From NCBI GenBank assembly GCA_900766735.1, contig CAAFWO010000025.1, positions 1-52,193 on the forward strand: DNA of 52,193 bases, written 5' to 3'. Made by a program: the position numbers and the translations under genes. The number at the start of each line of letters is the position of its first letter. Position 1 is the first letter of the stretch. The notes beneath the pieces were generated by a model, which was not told where the DNA came from, ran no database searches, and was given only the letters and a program-made list of their open reading frames with translations. Below, piece after piece: positions 34,392 through 42,431 of this stretch. Source of the DNA: Clostridia bacterium (lineage in GTDB: Bacteria; Bacillota; Clostridia; CAKSNL01; HGM11501).

Positions 34392-34987
34392 ATGAAAAAG
34401 GGTAAGGATATGTTCACGATAGGCGAGGCCGCCGAAGCTACCGGAATCACGAGAAGAATTATATTGAATTATGAGTCGCGCTGACTCATTAAGCCCGACA
34501 TTAAGGAGGGCGCTTCCGGTAACCGGTATTTGAACGCGTAAATAAGACACCCGGCGAGATAAAAACCGTCACGCTTGACAGCCGGAGGGTCTATCTTAAG
34601 AAAGTGCGTTCGGCCTCGGTTGCGGAAAAAACAAAGATTTTAAGAAACACCGCTCTGGAGGCGATACATCTGTACGGAGCGGACACGGCCAAGAGACTGT
34701 ATTTTACGGAGTTTGATATAGATGATCCCGACGCGGTCTCTTTTGGCGCCGCGGTTCCGAAAGAAAGTGACGGGGAGTTTGTTGTCTCATTTCCGAAAGC
34801 GGAGGCTGTCAGCACCTTTTTCCACGGCGGATATGAAAAGCTTTCGTCCGTTAGGGAAAGACTCATTTGCTATGCAGAGGACAACGGCAACGAACTTACC
34901 GGTAAGTGCCGGCATATATACATCGAAGGGCCGCCTCAGCATGAGGACGAAAATCATTTTATAACACAGGTCGCAATGCTTATAAAA
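34392..34987 (+). pseudogene. MerR-type regulator with GyrI-like effector domain, broken
   Basis: The first 30 codons encode a MerR helix-turn-helix (MFTIGEAAEATGITRR, then NYESR). A TGA at 34482-34484 stands where MerR proteins usually have Gly (a GGA-to-TGA change would explain it). The frame continues with LIKPDIKEGASGNRY to a TAA at 34539. At about 34530 the sequence jumps by two bases of frame to the C-terminal half: VNKTPGEIKTVTLDSRRVYLKK, then a GyrI-like effector-binding domain (about 34541-34987). The rest of the DNA-binding domain and the linker helix are missing. The lesions are therefore one nonsense mutation, one internal deletion with frameshift, and loss of the natural stop codon at the terminator. 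It is not expected to make a functional regulator. Confidence 0.85.
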
Positions 34988-35025
34988 AATAATATCCACT
35001 CGCATAGCGAGTGGATATTATTTTT
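34988..35025. terminator. Bidirectional terminator between the MerR pseudogene and cotJC
   Basis: A perfect 16-bp stem (34988-35003 with 35007-35022) has a three-base loop and runs of A on the left and T on the right. It would stop transcription from both converging sides. The cotJC stop codon lies at the edge of the stem. Confidence 0.9.
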
Positions 35026-35629
35026 AAAACGGACTGCAGTCACATGGAGAGGGCAGTGCAAATGTCCTTTTGCAGTCCTGCATATCCTGAACGCTTCGGA
35101 GCGCTTCACCGAAACGCTGGAAATGAACGACTTCGCGTGCGCGGAGGAACCTGATGACTTCGTTGACATCCGCGTCGTCCGAAAGCCTTAATATGTTGTC
35201 ATATGTCAGGCGCGCCTTCTGTTCGGCCGCCAGGTTTTCCGTGAGGTCGGTTATCGGGTCTCCGGTGGACTGGATCGAGGCCGCGGTCCAGGGCGAACCG
35301 GACGCGGAGGTGGGATATACCGCCGTGCTGTGATCTACATAATAATCTGAAAAACCGGACTTTTTCACTTCTTCACAGCTGATGCCTTTTGTAAGCTGAT
35401 GAACGAGTGTCCCGACCATTTCAAGATGCCCGAGCTCCTCGGAGCCTATGTCGTTGCAGACGCTTTTACATATGTCGTTAGGCATTGAAAATCGTTGGCT
35501 TAAATATCTTAAGCTTGCGCCGAGCTCGCCGTCCGGTCCACCGTACTGGGAGATGATGAGCTTTGCGAGCGCCGGATTTGTATGTTTGATGCTTATAGGC
35601 TTTTGAAGTTTCTTTTCATAGTACCACAT
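35024..35629 (-). CDS. cotJC: Spore coat protein CotJC (manganese catalase family)
   Basis: CotJC is a ferritin-like, manganese-catalase-family protein found in the inner spore coat. The 201-residue sequence shows the paired metal-ligand helices: an N-terminal Glu in DGELGASLRYL, EELGHLEMVG, a later Glu in NLAAEQKARLTY and REVVHFQRFGEAL. Whether it has catalase activity is not settled by sequence. It is the last gene of cotJABC, overlapping cotJB by one base (TAATG), with GGAGG ahead of the ATG. CotJC needs CotJA for coat assembly in B. subtilis. Confidence 0.95.
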   Translation of the reverse strand: MWYYEKKLQKPISIKHTNPALAKLIISQYGGPDGELGASLRYLSQRFSMPNDICKSVCNDIGSEELGHLEMVGTLVHQLTKGISCEEVKKSGFSDYYVDHSTAVYPTSASGSPWTAASIQSTGDPITDLTENLAAEQKARLTYDNILRLSDDADVNEVIRFLRAREVVHFQRFGEALRSVQDMQDCKRTFALPSPCDCSPF

Positions 35630-35979
35630 TATTTACAGTCCTCCGTTTCGCTATCTTTGATACAGTCATCCAATGAGCAAGCGTTTTTTTCTTTTTCACA
35701 GTTATCGTCATTGCCTTTCGGCCAATCGGGACACCACGGCCACGGAGCATTTATCCATCTGAACGGTGCCCCGTAGATTGAGGCTGTCGTTGCTGTGATA
35801 GGATAGCCGAAACGGGTCTCAATCTCGTTTCTGAGCATCATGGATTTCTGAGCCTGAAGGCAAAGTTTCATGATCATTCCGGCATCGTCTGGGTGCGTGT
35901 CTAAATAAAGTTTTATGTCATCGGCTGCGAAATCCGATTCGGCAAGCATAAGTAACTTTTCTTTAAGGGTTGACTCCAT
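35629..35979 (-). CDS. cotJB: Spore coat protein CotJB
   Basis: CotJB is a small structural coat protein of unknown biochemical role, made in the mother cell. The N-terminal ~85 residues match the family (helical start, LYLDTHPDD, then a Tyr/Pro/Trp-rich stretch ending PWPWCPDWP). About 27 more residues follow that are acidic and Cys-rich, so this version has a longer tail than the ~87-residue B. subtilis protein. AAGGAGG precedes the ATG. It is the middle gene of the operon. Confidence 0.9.
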   Translation of the reverse strand: MESTLKEKLLMLAESDFAADDIKLYLDTHPDDAGMIMKLCLQAQKSMMLRNEIETRFGYPITATTASIYGAPFRWINAPWPWCPDWPKGNDDNCEKEKNACSLDDCIKDSETEDCK

Positions 35980-35994
35980 AAAATGACCTCCTTG

Positions 35995-36234
35995 TCAATT
36001 CTTTTTTTGGCAGAACTCTCTGCCATACACGGCGAGCGGCTTGTTAAGCTCCGGGAATACGGTGCCGTTCTTTAAGGCATCGGATTCGCAGTAGAGCTTT
36101 CCGGCTCTCTGATAGGGAACATATGCATACGCTATCAGCATTGACGAAAGGGGATCGGTGGTTGACGGCGTTTCGCACTGAACGGGCGCGACCATAAACG
36201 GACTGCATCCGAACATGCAATTATCGTAATTCAT
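35995..36234 (-). CDS. cotJA: Spore coat protein CotJA
   Basis: CotJA is the 79-residue partner required for CotJC incorporation into the spore coat. The conserved core is visible: AYAYVPYQ, the Tyr and acidic residues after it, ALKNGTVFPELNKPL and a final Tyr-Gly. AAGGAGAG lies eight bases from the ATG. It is the first gene of the operon, and its upstream region holds a candidate SigE promoter. Confidence 0.9.
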   Translation of the reverse strand: MNYDNCMFGCSPFMVAPVQCETPSTTDPLSSMLIAYAYVPYQRAGKLYCESDALKNGTVFPELNKPLAVYGREFCQKKN

Positions 36235-36264
36235 AGCTATAACTCTCCTTATATGGGATTTTGA

Positions 36265-36292
36265 TGTTTATCACATCTCTAACATAATATGA
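36265..36292 (-). promoter_or_regulatory. Candidate SigE promoter of cotJABC
   Basis: On the minus strand TCATATT (36292-36286) matches the SigE -35 type (KMATATT). It is followed after 13 bp by GATAAACA (36272-36265), a partial match to the SigE -10 (CATACAMT). cotJ is SigE-controlled in B. subtilis. The -10 match is imperfect. Confidence 0.4.
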
Positions 36293-36336
36293 TTCAGGTT
36301 AAAATAAAGTTACAGCCCGTTTTTTTATAATAGTCA

Positions 36337-36365
36337 TTGACTGAAAGATAAAAAAATGGTAGAAT
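36337..36365 (+). promoter_or_regulatory. SigA-type promoter of mutS2
   Basis: The -35 is TTGACT (36337-36342), the spacer is 17 bp and the -10 is TAGAAT (36360-36365), with TGG immediately before it. It is divergent from the cotJ promoter. Confidence 0.75.
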
Positions 36366-36401
36366 ATAATAGTATAATTTTGTATGAACGGAAAGATCAA
36401 A

Positions 36402-38777
36402 ATGGAAGAAAGAAATCTCAAAGTATTGGAATATGACAAAATATTAAGAAAACTCGCGGATAAGGCTGTTTGCCCGGCATCTAAAGAGAAAATAGCAGAG
36501 CTTTTTCCGACGACCGATATTAACGAGGCCAAAAGACTGCTCGGAGAGACCGAAGAGGCTGAGCGCTATATGGCGAAGCATTTTGAGCCGCCGATAATTC
36601 CGCTTAACGATATTGCACCGGCATTAAAAAGAGCCGAGATCGGCGCGGTGCTCTCGTGCAAGGAGTTACTTGACACGGCGAGAGTGCTTCGCGTTGCGCG
36701 CCAGCTTAAGAAATATATCAGCGAGGACAAGGAAGAAAGCCTTCAGTATTTAAATATTGTAACGGAATGCATATATGACCTTCCGGAGACGGAGCGCGAG
36801 ATCGAACGGTGTATCGTCTCAGAAGAGGAGGTCTCGAGTGACGCGAGCGCGGAGCTTCATTCGATCAGAACAAAGCGCGAACGGCTGGAAGACAAGATAC
36901 GCGACGTGTTAAACGATATGATACATTCGGGCAAATATCAGTCCGCACTGCAGGAAAGCCTTGTCACGATGAGAAGCGGAAGATTTGTTCTGCCCGTAAA
37001 GTCCGAGCAGAAGGGTGCTGTCCCCGGCATCGTGCACGATTCCTCGGCCTCCGGGGCGACGGTTTTCGTTGAGCCAATGCAGATCGTGGAGATAAATAAC
37101 GAAATCAGCAAGCTTAATGGGCTTGAAAAGGAAGAAATCGAAAGAATTTTGACCGAACTTACCAACAATGTGGAGGAGCATCACCACCTGATCGCCGACG
37201 ACTATAAATACATTCTCGAGGCGGATATGATCTTTGCGCGTGCGAGACTGGCGATCGATATGGACGCGTCCGTCCCGAAGCTTAACGCAGACGGTATAAT
37301 CGATATAAAAAAAGCCCGCCATCCGCTTTTGGACAGGAATAAGGCTGTGCCGATCGACGTTTATCTCGGCCGTGATTTTGACACACTTGTTATAACCGGC
37401 CCTAACACCGGCGGTAAAACCGTAACGCTTAAAACGCTCGGCCTTTTCACGCTTATGGCGCAGACAGGGCTTGCCATCCCGGCGTCATACGGCAGTGAGA
37501 TAGCGGTTTTTGACGAAGTCTTTGCCGACATCGGCGATGAGCAGAGCATCGAGCAGTCGCTTTCGACATTCTCGTCGCACATGGTGAATATCGTGAATAT
37601 CTTAAACAAGGCAAATGATAAGTCGCTTGTTTTGTTTGACGAGCTCGGAGCAGGAACAGACCCGGCGGAGGGCGCGGCACTTGCCGTTTCGATTCTGGAA
37701 TATGTTAAAATGTGCGGCGCGAAGACGGCGGCAACAACGCATTACAGCGAAATTAAGCTCTATGCGCTGACGACGGACAGGGTCGAAAACGCGGCGTGTG
37801 AGTTTGACGTTAATTCATTGAGGCCGACATACAAGCTTTTGATCGGCATACCCGGAAAGAGCAACGCGTTCGCTATTGCGTCGCGGCTCGGTGTGTCCGA
37901 CTATATAATAAATAAGGCGAAGGAGCACCTGACAGCCGAAAACATTCACTTTGAAGATCTGGTCAGTGAGCTTGAGGCGGACAGGAGCGAGGCTGAAAAA
38001 GCGAAAGAGGAGGCAAGGCGCATTCTTTCCGAAAACGAGGACGAAAAAGAAAAGTTACGGCTCGATAAGGAAAGGATCGACCGCCAGAAGGATGAGCTTT
38101 TGCGTGAGGCAAGGCGCGAGGCGAAGGCAATCGTCAAAAATGCGCAGAGAAAGACGGACGAGCTCATTAAAGAAGCTATGAAGGCGCTGGAAGACGAGGA
38201 CAAAAGCAAGGCGAAAAAGGCCGCCGAGGAGGTAAAGAGAAAGCTTTCGGAGGATGCCTCCGCACTTGACGATAAATTGTCGGGCGATGTGCTTATGCCG
38301 AGAAACAACAAGATTCCGAAAAAGCTTCGCCTGGGCCAGGAGGTCGAAGTGCTGACATTGGGTCAGCGAGCTTCTGTTATGACGCTTCCGGACGCTAAGG
38401 GCAATTTGATAGTTCAGGCCGGTATTCTTAAGGTCACGACAAACATTTCCGCGCTTCGCGAGGTCGACAATCCGAGGGTTCAGGAGAAAAAGCGCCCGTC
38501 ACCGGGTAAAACCGCCGTTATGAAGACCGAGAGCGCGGTGACAGAGCTTGATCTTCGAGGCCAGATGGCGGACGAGGCTATCTTAAACCTTGAAAAGTTC
38601 ATCGATGACGCGGTTTTGGCAAAGCTTGAAACTGTGAGGGTCATTCATGGAAAGGGCACAGGCGTGCTTAAAAACGCGGTACGGAGCTTTTGCAAGAGAT
38701 CGAAAGAGGTTAAATCCGCACGCCCCGGCATTTACGGCGAGGGCGAGGACGGAGTTACGGTTATTACACTGAAATGA
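36402..38777 (+). CDS. mutS2: Endonuclease MutS2
   Basis: MutS2 is a MutS paralogue without the mismatch-binding domain; it acts on branched DNA and, in B. subtilis, in rescue of collided ribosomes. The 791-residue protein has the core helical domain, an ATPase with GPNTGGKT (about 333-340) and DELGAGTDPAEGAAL, a long charged coiled coil (about 510-620), a KOW-like segment, and a C-terminal Smr nuclease domain with LDLRGQ and HGKGTG. The start at 36402 fits the family N-terminus (LKVLEYDKI); an ATG at 36384 is in frame upstream. It heads the run to maf. Confidence 0.95.
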   Translation: MEERNLKVLEYDKILRKLADKAVCPASKEKIAELFPTTDINEAKRLLGETEEAERYMAKHFEPPIIPLNDIAPALKRAEIGAVLSCKELLDTARVLRVARQLKKYISEDKEESLQYLNIVTECIYDLPETEREIERCIVSEEEVSSDASAELHSIRTKRERLEDKIRDVLNDMIHSGKYQSALQESLVTMRSGRFVLPVKSEQKGAVPGIVHDSSASGATVFVEPMQIVEINNEISKLNGLEKEEIERILTELTNNVEEHHHLIADDYKYILEADMIFARARLAIDMDASVPKLNADGIIDIKKARHPLLDRNKAVPIDVYLGRDFDTLVITGPNTGGKTVTLKTLGLFTLMAQTGLAIPASYGSEIAVFDEVFADIGDEQSIEQSLSTFSSHMVNIVNILNKANDKSLVLFDELGAGTDPAEGAALAVSILEYVKMCGAKTAATTHYSEIKLYALTTDRVENAACEFDVNSLRPTYKLLIGIPGKSNAFAIASRLGVSDYIINKAKEHLTAENIHFEDLVSELEADRSEAEKAKEEARRILSENEDEKEKLRLDKERIDRQKDELLREARREAKAIVKNAQRKTDELIKEAMKALEDEDKSKAKKAAEEVKRKLSEDASALDDKLSGDVLMPRNNKIPKKLRLGQEVEVLTLGQRASVMTLPDAKGNLIVQAGILKVTTNISALREVDNPRVQEKKRPSPGKTAVMKTESAVTELDLRGQMADEAILNLEKFIDDAVLAKLETVRVIHGKGTGVLKNAVRSFCKRSKEVKSARPGIYGEGEDGVTVITLK

Positions 38778-38785
38778 GGATAAAA

Positions 38786-39325
38786 ATGGATTTAAGAGAA
38801 AAGAGGACGGGCACAAATTATGTGTTCAAAGGGCGGATATTAAACCTTCGGGTCGACGATGTTATGACGCCCGGGGGAGACGCGGCAAAGCGCGAGATAG
38901 TTGAGCATCGCGGCGGCGCCGGGATCGTTGCTGTCGATGATAATAAAATGATTCTCCTTGTCGAGCAGTACAGGGCGCCGTATGACGAGATAACGCTTGA
39001 GATTCCTGCCGGCAAGCTTGAAGAGGGCGAAGATCCGGCACTTTGTGCCGGACGCGAGCTTTCCGAAGAAACTGGAGGCACGGCCGAAAAAATTGTCCCG
39101 TTCGGGAATGTTTACCCATCGCCGGGATACACGAATGAGGTGATACACCTTTTCCTTGCCGAAAATGTGAAAATGGGAGAGGCGCATCCTGACGGGGACG
39201 AGTTTTTAAATATCAAAAAATACAGCGTTGATGAGGCGCTTGACCTGATCTATAAAGGCAAGATTAAAGACGCTAAGACAGTCATCGGCATTATGCGCTA
39301 TGCGCTTTCGGAGGAGAAAAAGTGA
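38786..39325 (+). CDS. NUDIX hydrolase, ADP-ribose pyrophosphatase type
   Basis: The likely reaction is ADP-ribose hydrolysis to AMP and ribose-5-phosphate. The 179-residue protein has the Nudix box from GKLEEGEDP through GRELSEETGG (about 75-98), preceded by VEQYRAP and EIPAGK and followed by a Pro-Gly-Tyr stretch (YPSPGYT), which together are typical of the NudF branch. The ATG at 38786 follows TGAGGAT; an in-frame ATG at 38774 overlaps the mutS2 stop codon and lacks spacing. It overlaps the U32 gene by four bases. Confidence 0.92.
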   Translation: MDLREKRTGTNYVFKGRILNLRVDDVMTPGGDAAKREIVEHRGGAGIVAVDDNKMILLVEQYRAPYDEITLEIPAGKLEEGEDPALCAGRELSEETGGTAEKIVPFGNVYPSPGYTNEVIHLFLAENVKMGEAHPDGDEFLNIKKYSVDEALDLIYKGKIKDAKTVIGIMRYALSEEKK

Positions 39326-41331
39326 AGGCGGAGCTTTTAGCGCCGGCCGGCGATTTTAAATCGCTTAAGGCGGCCGTTTCGTCCGGGGCGGACGCGGTAT
39401 ATATCGGAGCGGCAAAGTTCAGCGCGAGGCAGAACGCGAAAAATTTTGATTCGGACGAGCTTACAGAGGCGATACGCTATTGCAAGGTCAGAAACGTCAA
39501 GACCTATCTTGCGATAAACACGCTTATAAAAGACAGCGAGCTCACAGAGGCGCTAAAGACCGCCGCCGAAGCGTATGAAGCCGGGATAGACGCATATATC
39601 GTTCAGGATCTGGGCTTGATAAAGCTCCTTCGAGAAAAGTTTGACGTTCCGGTTCACGCCAGCACGCAGATGACGATCTTTGACGAATATGGCCTGAAAT
39701 TTTTAAAAAAACTGGGAATTGAGCGAGCCGTACTTTCGCGCGAGTGCCCGAAAGAGAAAATAAAAAGCCTTGCGGAGAAAAGTATTATGGAGCTTGAGGT
39801 CTTCTGCCACGGTGCGATATGCTTAAGCTACAGCGGACAGTGCCTTTTAAGCAGTATTATCGGCGGCAGAAGCGCAAACCGCGGGCGGTGCGCCCAGCCG
39901 TGCCGGCTTCCTTATAGCGTGGACGGGAAAAAGGGATATTTTTTAAGCCCGAAAGACCTTTGTCTTATTGACGAAACGGCGTTTTTAAATGAGATCGGCA
40001 TTTCGTCTCTTAAGATAGAAGGCAGAATGAAAGGACCGGGATACGTCGCGGCCGCTACTTTGGCATACCGGAAGGCGATCGACGGCGAAAAAGTGACCGA
40101 TGAGGAGCTTGAACGCTTAAGGAAGGCGTTTTCGCGCGGCGGAAGCTTCACAAAGGGATGCTATGGGTCCGTTCGCGGAAAAGATATGATGAACATTTCC
40201 TCGTCGAACGATGATGTCTTAAAGTCGGCCGACGCCACGTTTTTAAAAGAGCTTTCACACCTTTGGGAGGACGGAAAGGAAATCAAAAAGATTCCCGTTA
40301 CCGGCAAGCTTATTATCGGAGAAGAAACAAAATTCACGCTTTCGGACGGCGTTGTGGCAGTCAGTGTCTGTGTGAAAACGCCTTTGGAGGAGCACGGAAA
40401 AAAGACGGACGGGGAATTTGCAAAAGCACAGCTTTCAAAGCTCGGACAAAGTCCGTTTTATATGACGGATTTTTCCTATGAATGCGGGGCGGAGGCGTAT
40501 TTTAAGGCGTCTGACCTCAACGCATTAAGAAGAGAGGCCGTTTCAAAGCTTGAAGACGCCAAAAGCGGAAAAAGGGCCTATTTGGGAGACTTCGATTTTG
40601 CGCTGTCGCCCAGAAAGACGAAAGAGAAATTTTATATTTCGGCAAGTGTTGAGACAGCCGAACAGGCAAAGGCCCTTATCGCCGCCGGCGCGAGGGTGTA
40701 TATTCCTTACGAACTCGAACATATCGACGGCGCTTATGCCGCGCTTATACCGGCTGTTTATTCGGAAAAAGCGGATCTGTCGGGCTATGACACTGTCGTT
40801 GCCGGAAGCATCGGCGCGGCGGAATATGCCAAAGAGCAGGGGAAAAAGGTCATCGCCGACTACAGCATGAACATATTTAACTCGGTTTCTGCGTCGTGTT
40901 TTGGTAAATCGGTGCTGTCGGTCGAGCTGTCGGGTCGCGAGATTGCAAAGATTTCGGAAAACTGCGATTGCGAGGCTGTGGTCTATGGCTATATACCCGT
41001 GATGACGAGCGCAAACTGCATTATCAAAACGGCAGGAAAATGCAGGGGTGAATGCAAAAACTGTAATAGAGAGATCGTTTTAAGCGACAGAAAAAATATG
41101 AACTTCACAGTTCGCTCGGACGGCAAAAAGAACACGATATATAACAGTGTTCCGCTCTTTTTAGCGGACAGGATGGACGAGGTCAGAAAAACAAACGTCA
41201 CCGGCGCGAGGCTGATATTCACAAGTGAAACACCGGCCGAATGCGTGAATATTTACCGTATGTATTCACAGCTTGCCCCGGTTAAAAAGCCGGAAGCATA
41301 TACGAGAGGACATTTTTATAACGGTGTTTAA
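39322..41331 (+). CDS. Peptidase U32 family protein
   Basis: Despite the name, the best-studied U32 proteins (RlhA, TrhP) take part in hydroxylation of rRNA or tRNA bases. The 669-residue protein has the U32 core (LLAPAGDFKSLKAAV at the N-terminus, then EVFCHGAICLSYSGQCLLS near 155-175 and NRGRCAQPCRLPY). A long C-terminal extension (about 360-669) is of the collagenase-like/DUF3656 type, with a CxxxCxxC cluster (GKCRGECKNC) near residue 577. GGAGGAG precedes the GTG start at 39322, which overlaps the NUDIX stop codon. Confidence 0.9.
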   Translation: MKAELLAPAGDFKSLKAAVSSGADAVYIGAAKFSARQNAKNFDSDELTEAIRYCKVRNVKTYLAINTLIKDSELTEALKTAAEAYEAGIDAYIVQDLGLIKLLREKFDVPVHASTQMTIFDEYGLKFLKKLGIERAVLSRECPKEKIKSLAEKSIMELEVFCHGAICLSYSGQCLLSSIIGGRSANRGRCAQPCRLPYSVDGKKGYFLSPKDLCLIDETAFLNEIGISSLKIEGRMKGPGYVAAATLAYRKAIDGEKVTDEELERLRKAFSRGGSFTKGCYGSVRGKDMMNISSSNDDVLKSADATFLKELSHLWEDGKEIKKIPVTGKLIIGEETKFTLSDGVVAVSVCVKTPLEEHGKKTDGEFAKAQLSKLGQSPFYMTDFSYECGAEAYFKASDLNALRREAVSKLEDAKSGKRAYLGDFDFALSPRKTKEKFYISASVETAEQAKALIAAGARVYIPYELEHIDGAYAALIPAVYSEKADLSGYDTVVAGSIGAAEYAKEQGKKVIADYSMNIFNSVSASCFGKSVLSVELSGREIAKISENCDCEAVVYGYIPVMTSANCIIKTAGKCRGECKNCNREIVLSDRKNMNFTVRSDGKKNTIYNSVPLFLADRMDEVRKTNVTGARLIFTSETPAECVNIYRMYSQLAPVKKPEAYTRGHFYNGV

Positions 41332-41338
41332 AAAAAGC

Positions 41339-41367
41339 TTGGAAAAATGAGCGAATTGTGATATAAT
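41339..41367 (+). promoter_or_regulatory. SigA-type promoter of dut
   Basis: The -35 is TTGGAA (41339-41344), the spacer is 17 bp and the -10 is a consensus TATAAT (41362-41367). It starts eight bases after the U32 stop codon and may drive dut, maf and the mre cluster. Confidence 0.7.
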
Positions 41368-41406
41368 AAATCTGTACGGAATAAAAATCTGAAAGGGTCA
41401 GTTATA

Positions 41407-41844
41407 ATGTTTAGTGTGAAAATCAAAAAATTATCCGAAACAGCGGTTCTTCCGGAGTATCAGACCAAGGGCGCGGCAGGAATGGATCTTTGCGCGTGCC
41501 TTTCGGAAAGCGTTATTTTGGCGCCCTCCGAAAGAAAGCTGATACCGACGGGATTTGCAATGGCGCTTCCCGAGGGCTATGCCGCGTTTATCTATGCAAG
41601 AAGCGGGCTTGCCTCCAAAAAGGGGATCACGCTTCCCAACTGCGTCGGAGTCATCGATTCGGACTACAGAGGCGAGGTCAAGGTCGCGCTTGTCAACATT
41701 TCGGACGAGGCATTTGAGATAAATAACGGCGACAGGATCGCCCAGATGGTTATAAGCGAGGTAAAAACGGCAATACTTGAAGTGACGGACGAGCTTGACG
41801 ACACAGAAAGAGCCGGCGGCGGGTTCGGCTCAACCGGAGTGTGA
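41407..41844 (+). CDS. dut: dUTP diphosphatase
   Basis: Dut hydrolyses dUTP to dUMP, preventing uracil in DNA and supplying dTMP synthesis. The 145-residue trimeric-type protein contains all five conserved motifs: AGMDLCA, ARSGLASKKG, GVIDSDYRGE, GDRIAQMV and the C-terminal RAGGGFGSTG. The length is standard. The maf gene starts five bases after the stop. Confidence 0.97.
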   Translation: MFSVKIKKLSETAVLPEYQTKGAAGMDLCACLSESVILAPSERKLIPTGFAMALPEGYAAFIYARSGLASKKGITLPNCVGVIDSDYRGEVKVALVNISDEAFEINNGDRIAQMVISEVKTAILEVTDELDDTERAGGGFGSTGV

Positions 41845-41848
41845 GATC

Positions 41849-42427
41849 ATGGAATATATATTGGCTTCAATGTCGCCGAGGAGAAAAGAGCTTCTTGCCG
41901 AGATGGGGCTTACCTTTACGGTCTGCCCGGCGGATATTGACGAAAACATCGGGATCACCGACCCCGAAATGCTCGTAAAACAGCTTGCGCTTTTGAAAGC
42001 CGGTCATATCGCCGAAAAGCATACGGGCGAAAATGTTGTAATTATCGCGGCGGACACGGTCGTCGCCTATAAAAATGAGATTTTGGGGAAACCTAAAAAT
42101 GAGGCCGACGCGAAGAGAATGCTCCGCCTTTTATCCGGAAACACTCACACGGTCTATACCGGCTATTGCTGTGCGGACGCGAAGACAGGGCTCACCGTGG
42201 CGAAATGCGAGGCGTGCCATGTGAGGTTCCGCGACATATCGGACGACGAGATCGACGAATATGTCAAGAGCGGAGAACCGATGGATAAGGCCGGCTCATA
42301 CGGCATTCAGGGCGGAGCCTCCGCCTTTGTCGACGGGATCGACGGCGATTTTTCCTGCATTGTTGGACTGCCTAAAAAAGCGCTCGGCGAGCTTTTGCAA
42401 AGCGAATTTACCTTTGAGGGGAGATAA
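41849..42427 (+). CDS. maf: Maf nucleotide pyrophosphatase
   Basis: Maf-type enzymes hydrolyse non-canonical or certain canonical nucleoside triphosphates and can delay septation when overproduced. The 192-residue protein has the N-terminal ASMSPRRKELL phosphate-binding motif, ADTVV (near 69), GKPKNEADAKRML, and GSYGIQGGASAFV with the catalytic region. The ATG at 41849 gives the exact family N-terminus; an in-frame ATG at 41795 lies inside dut. It lies just before mreB, as in B. subtilis. Confidence 0.95.
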   Translation: MEYILASMSPRRKELLAEMGLTFTVCPADIDENIGITDPEMLVKQLALLKAGHIAEKHTGENVVIIAADTVVAYKNEILGKPKNEADAKRMLRLLSGNTHTVYTGYCCADAKTGLTVAKCEACHVRFRDISDDEIDEYVKSGEPMDKAGSYGIQGGASAFVDGIDGDFSCIVGLPKKALGELLQSEFTFEGR

Positions 42428-42431
42428 ATAA

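Noticed and set aside
34482..34484. In-frame TGA in the MerR gene as a recoded codon (for example UGA read as Gly or selenocysteine)
   Set aside because: TGA is used as a normal stop in many genes here, no selenocysteine insertion hairpin is apparent, and the same gene carries a second stop, a deletion and a frameshift.
34604..35191. 195-codon open frame as a separate GyrI-like gene
   Set aside because: The GTG start has no ribosome binding site, and the frame runs through a strong terminator and antisense into cotJC. It is the 3' half of the broken regulator.
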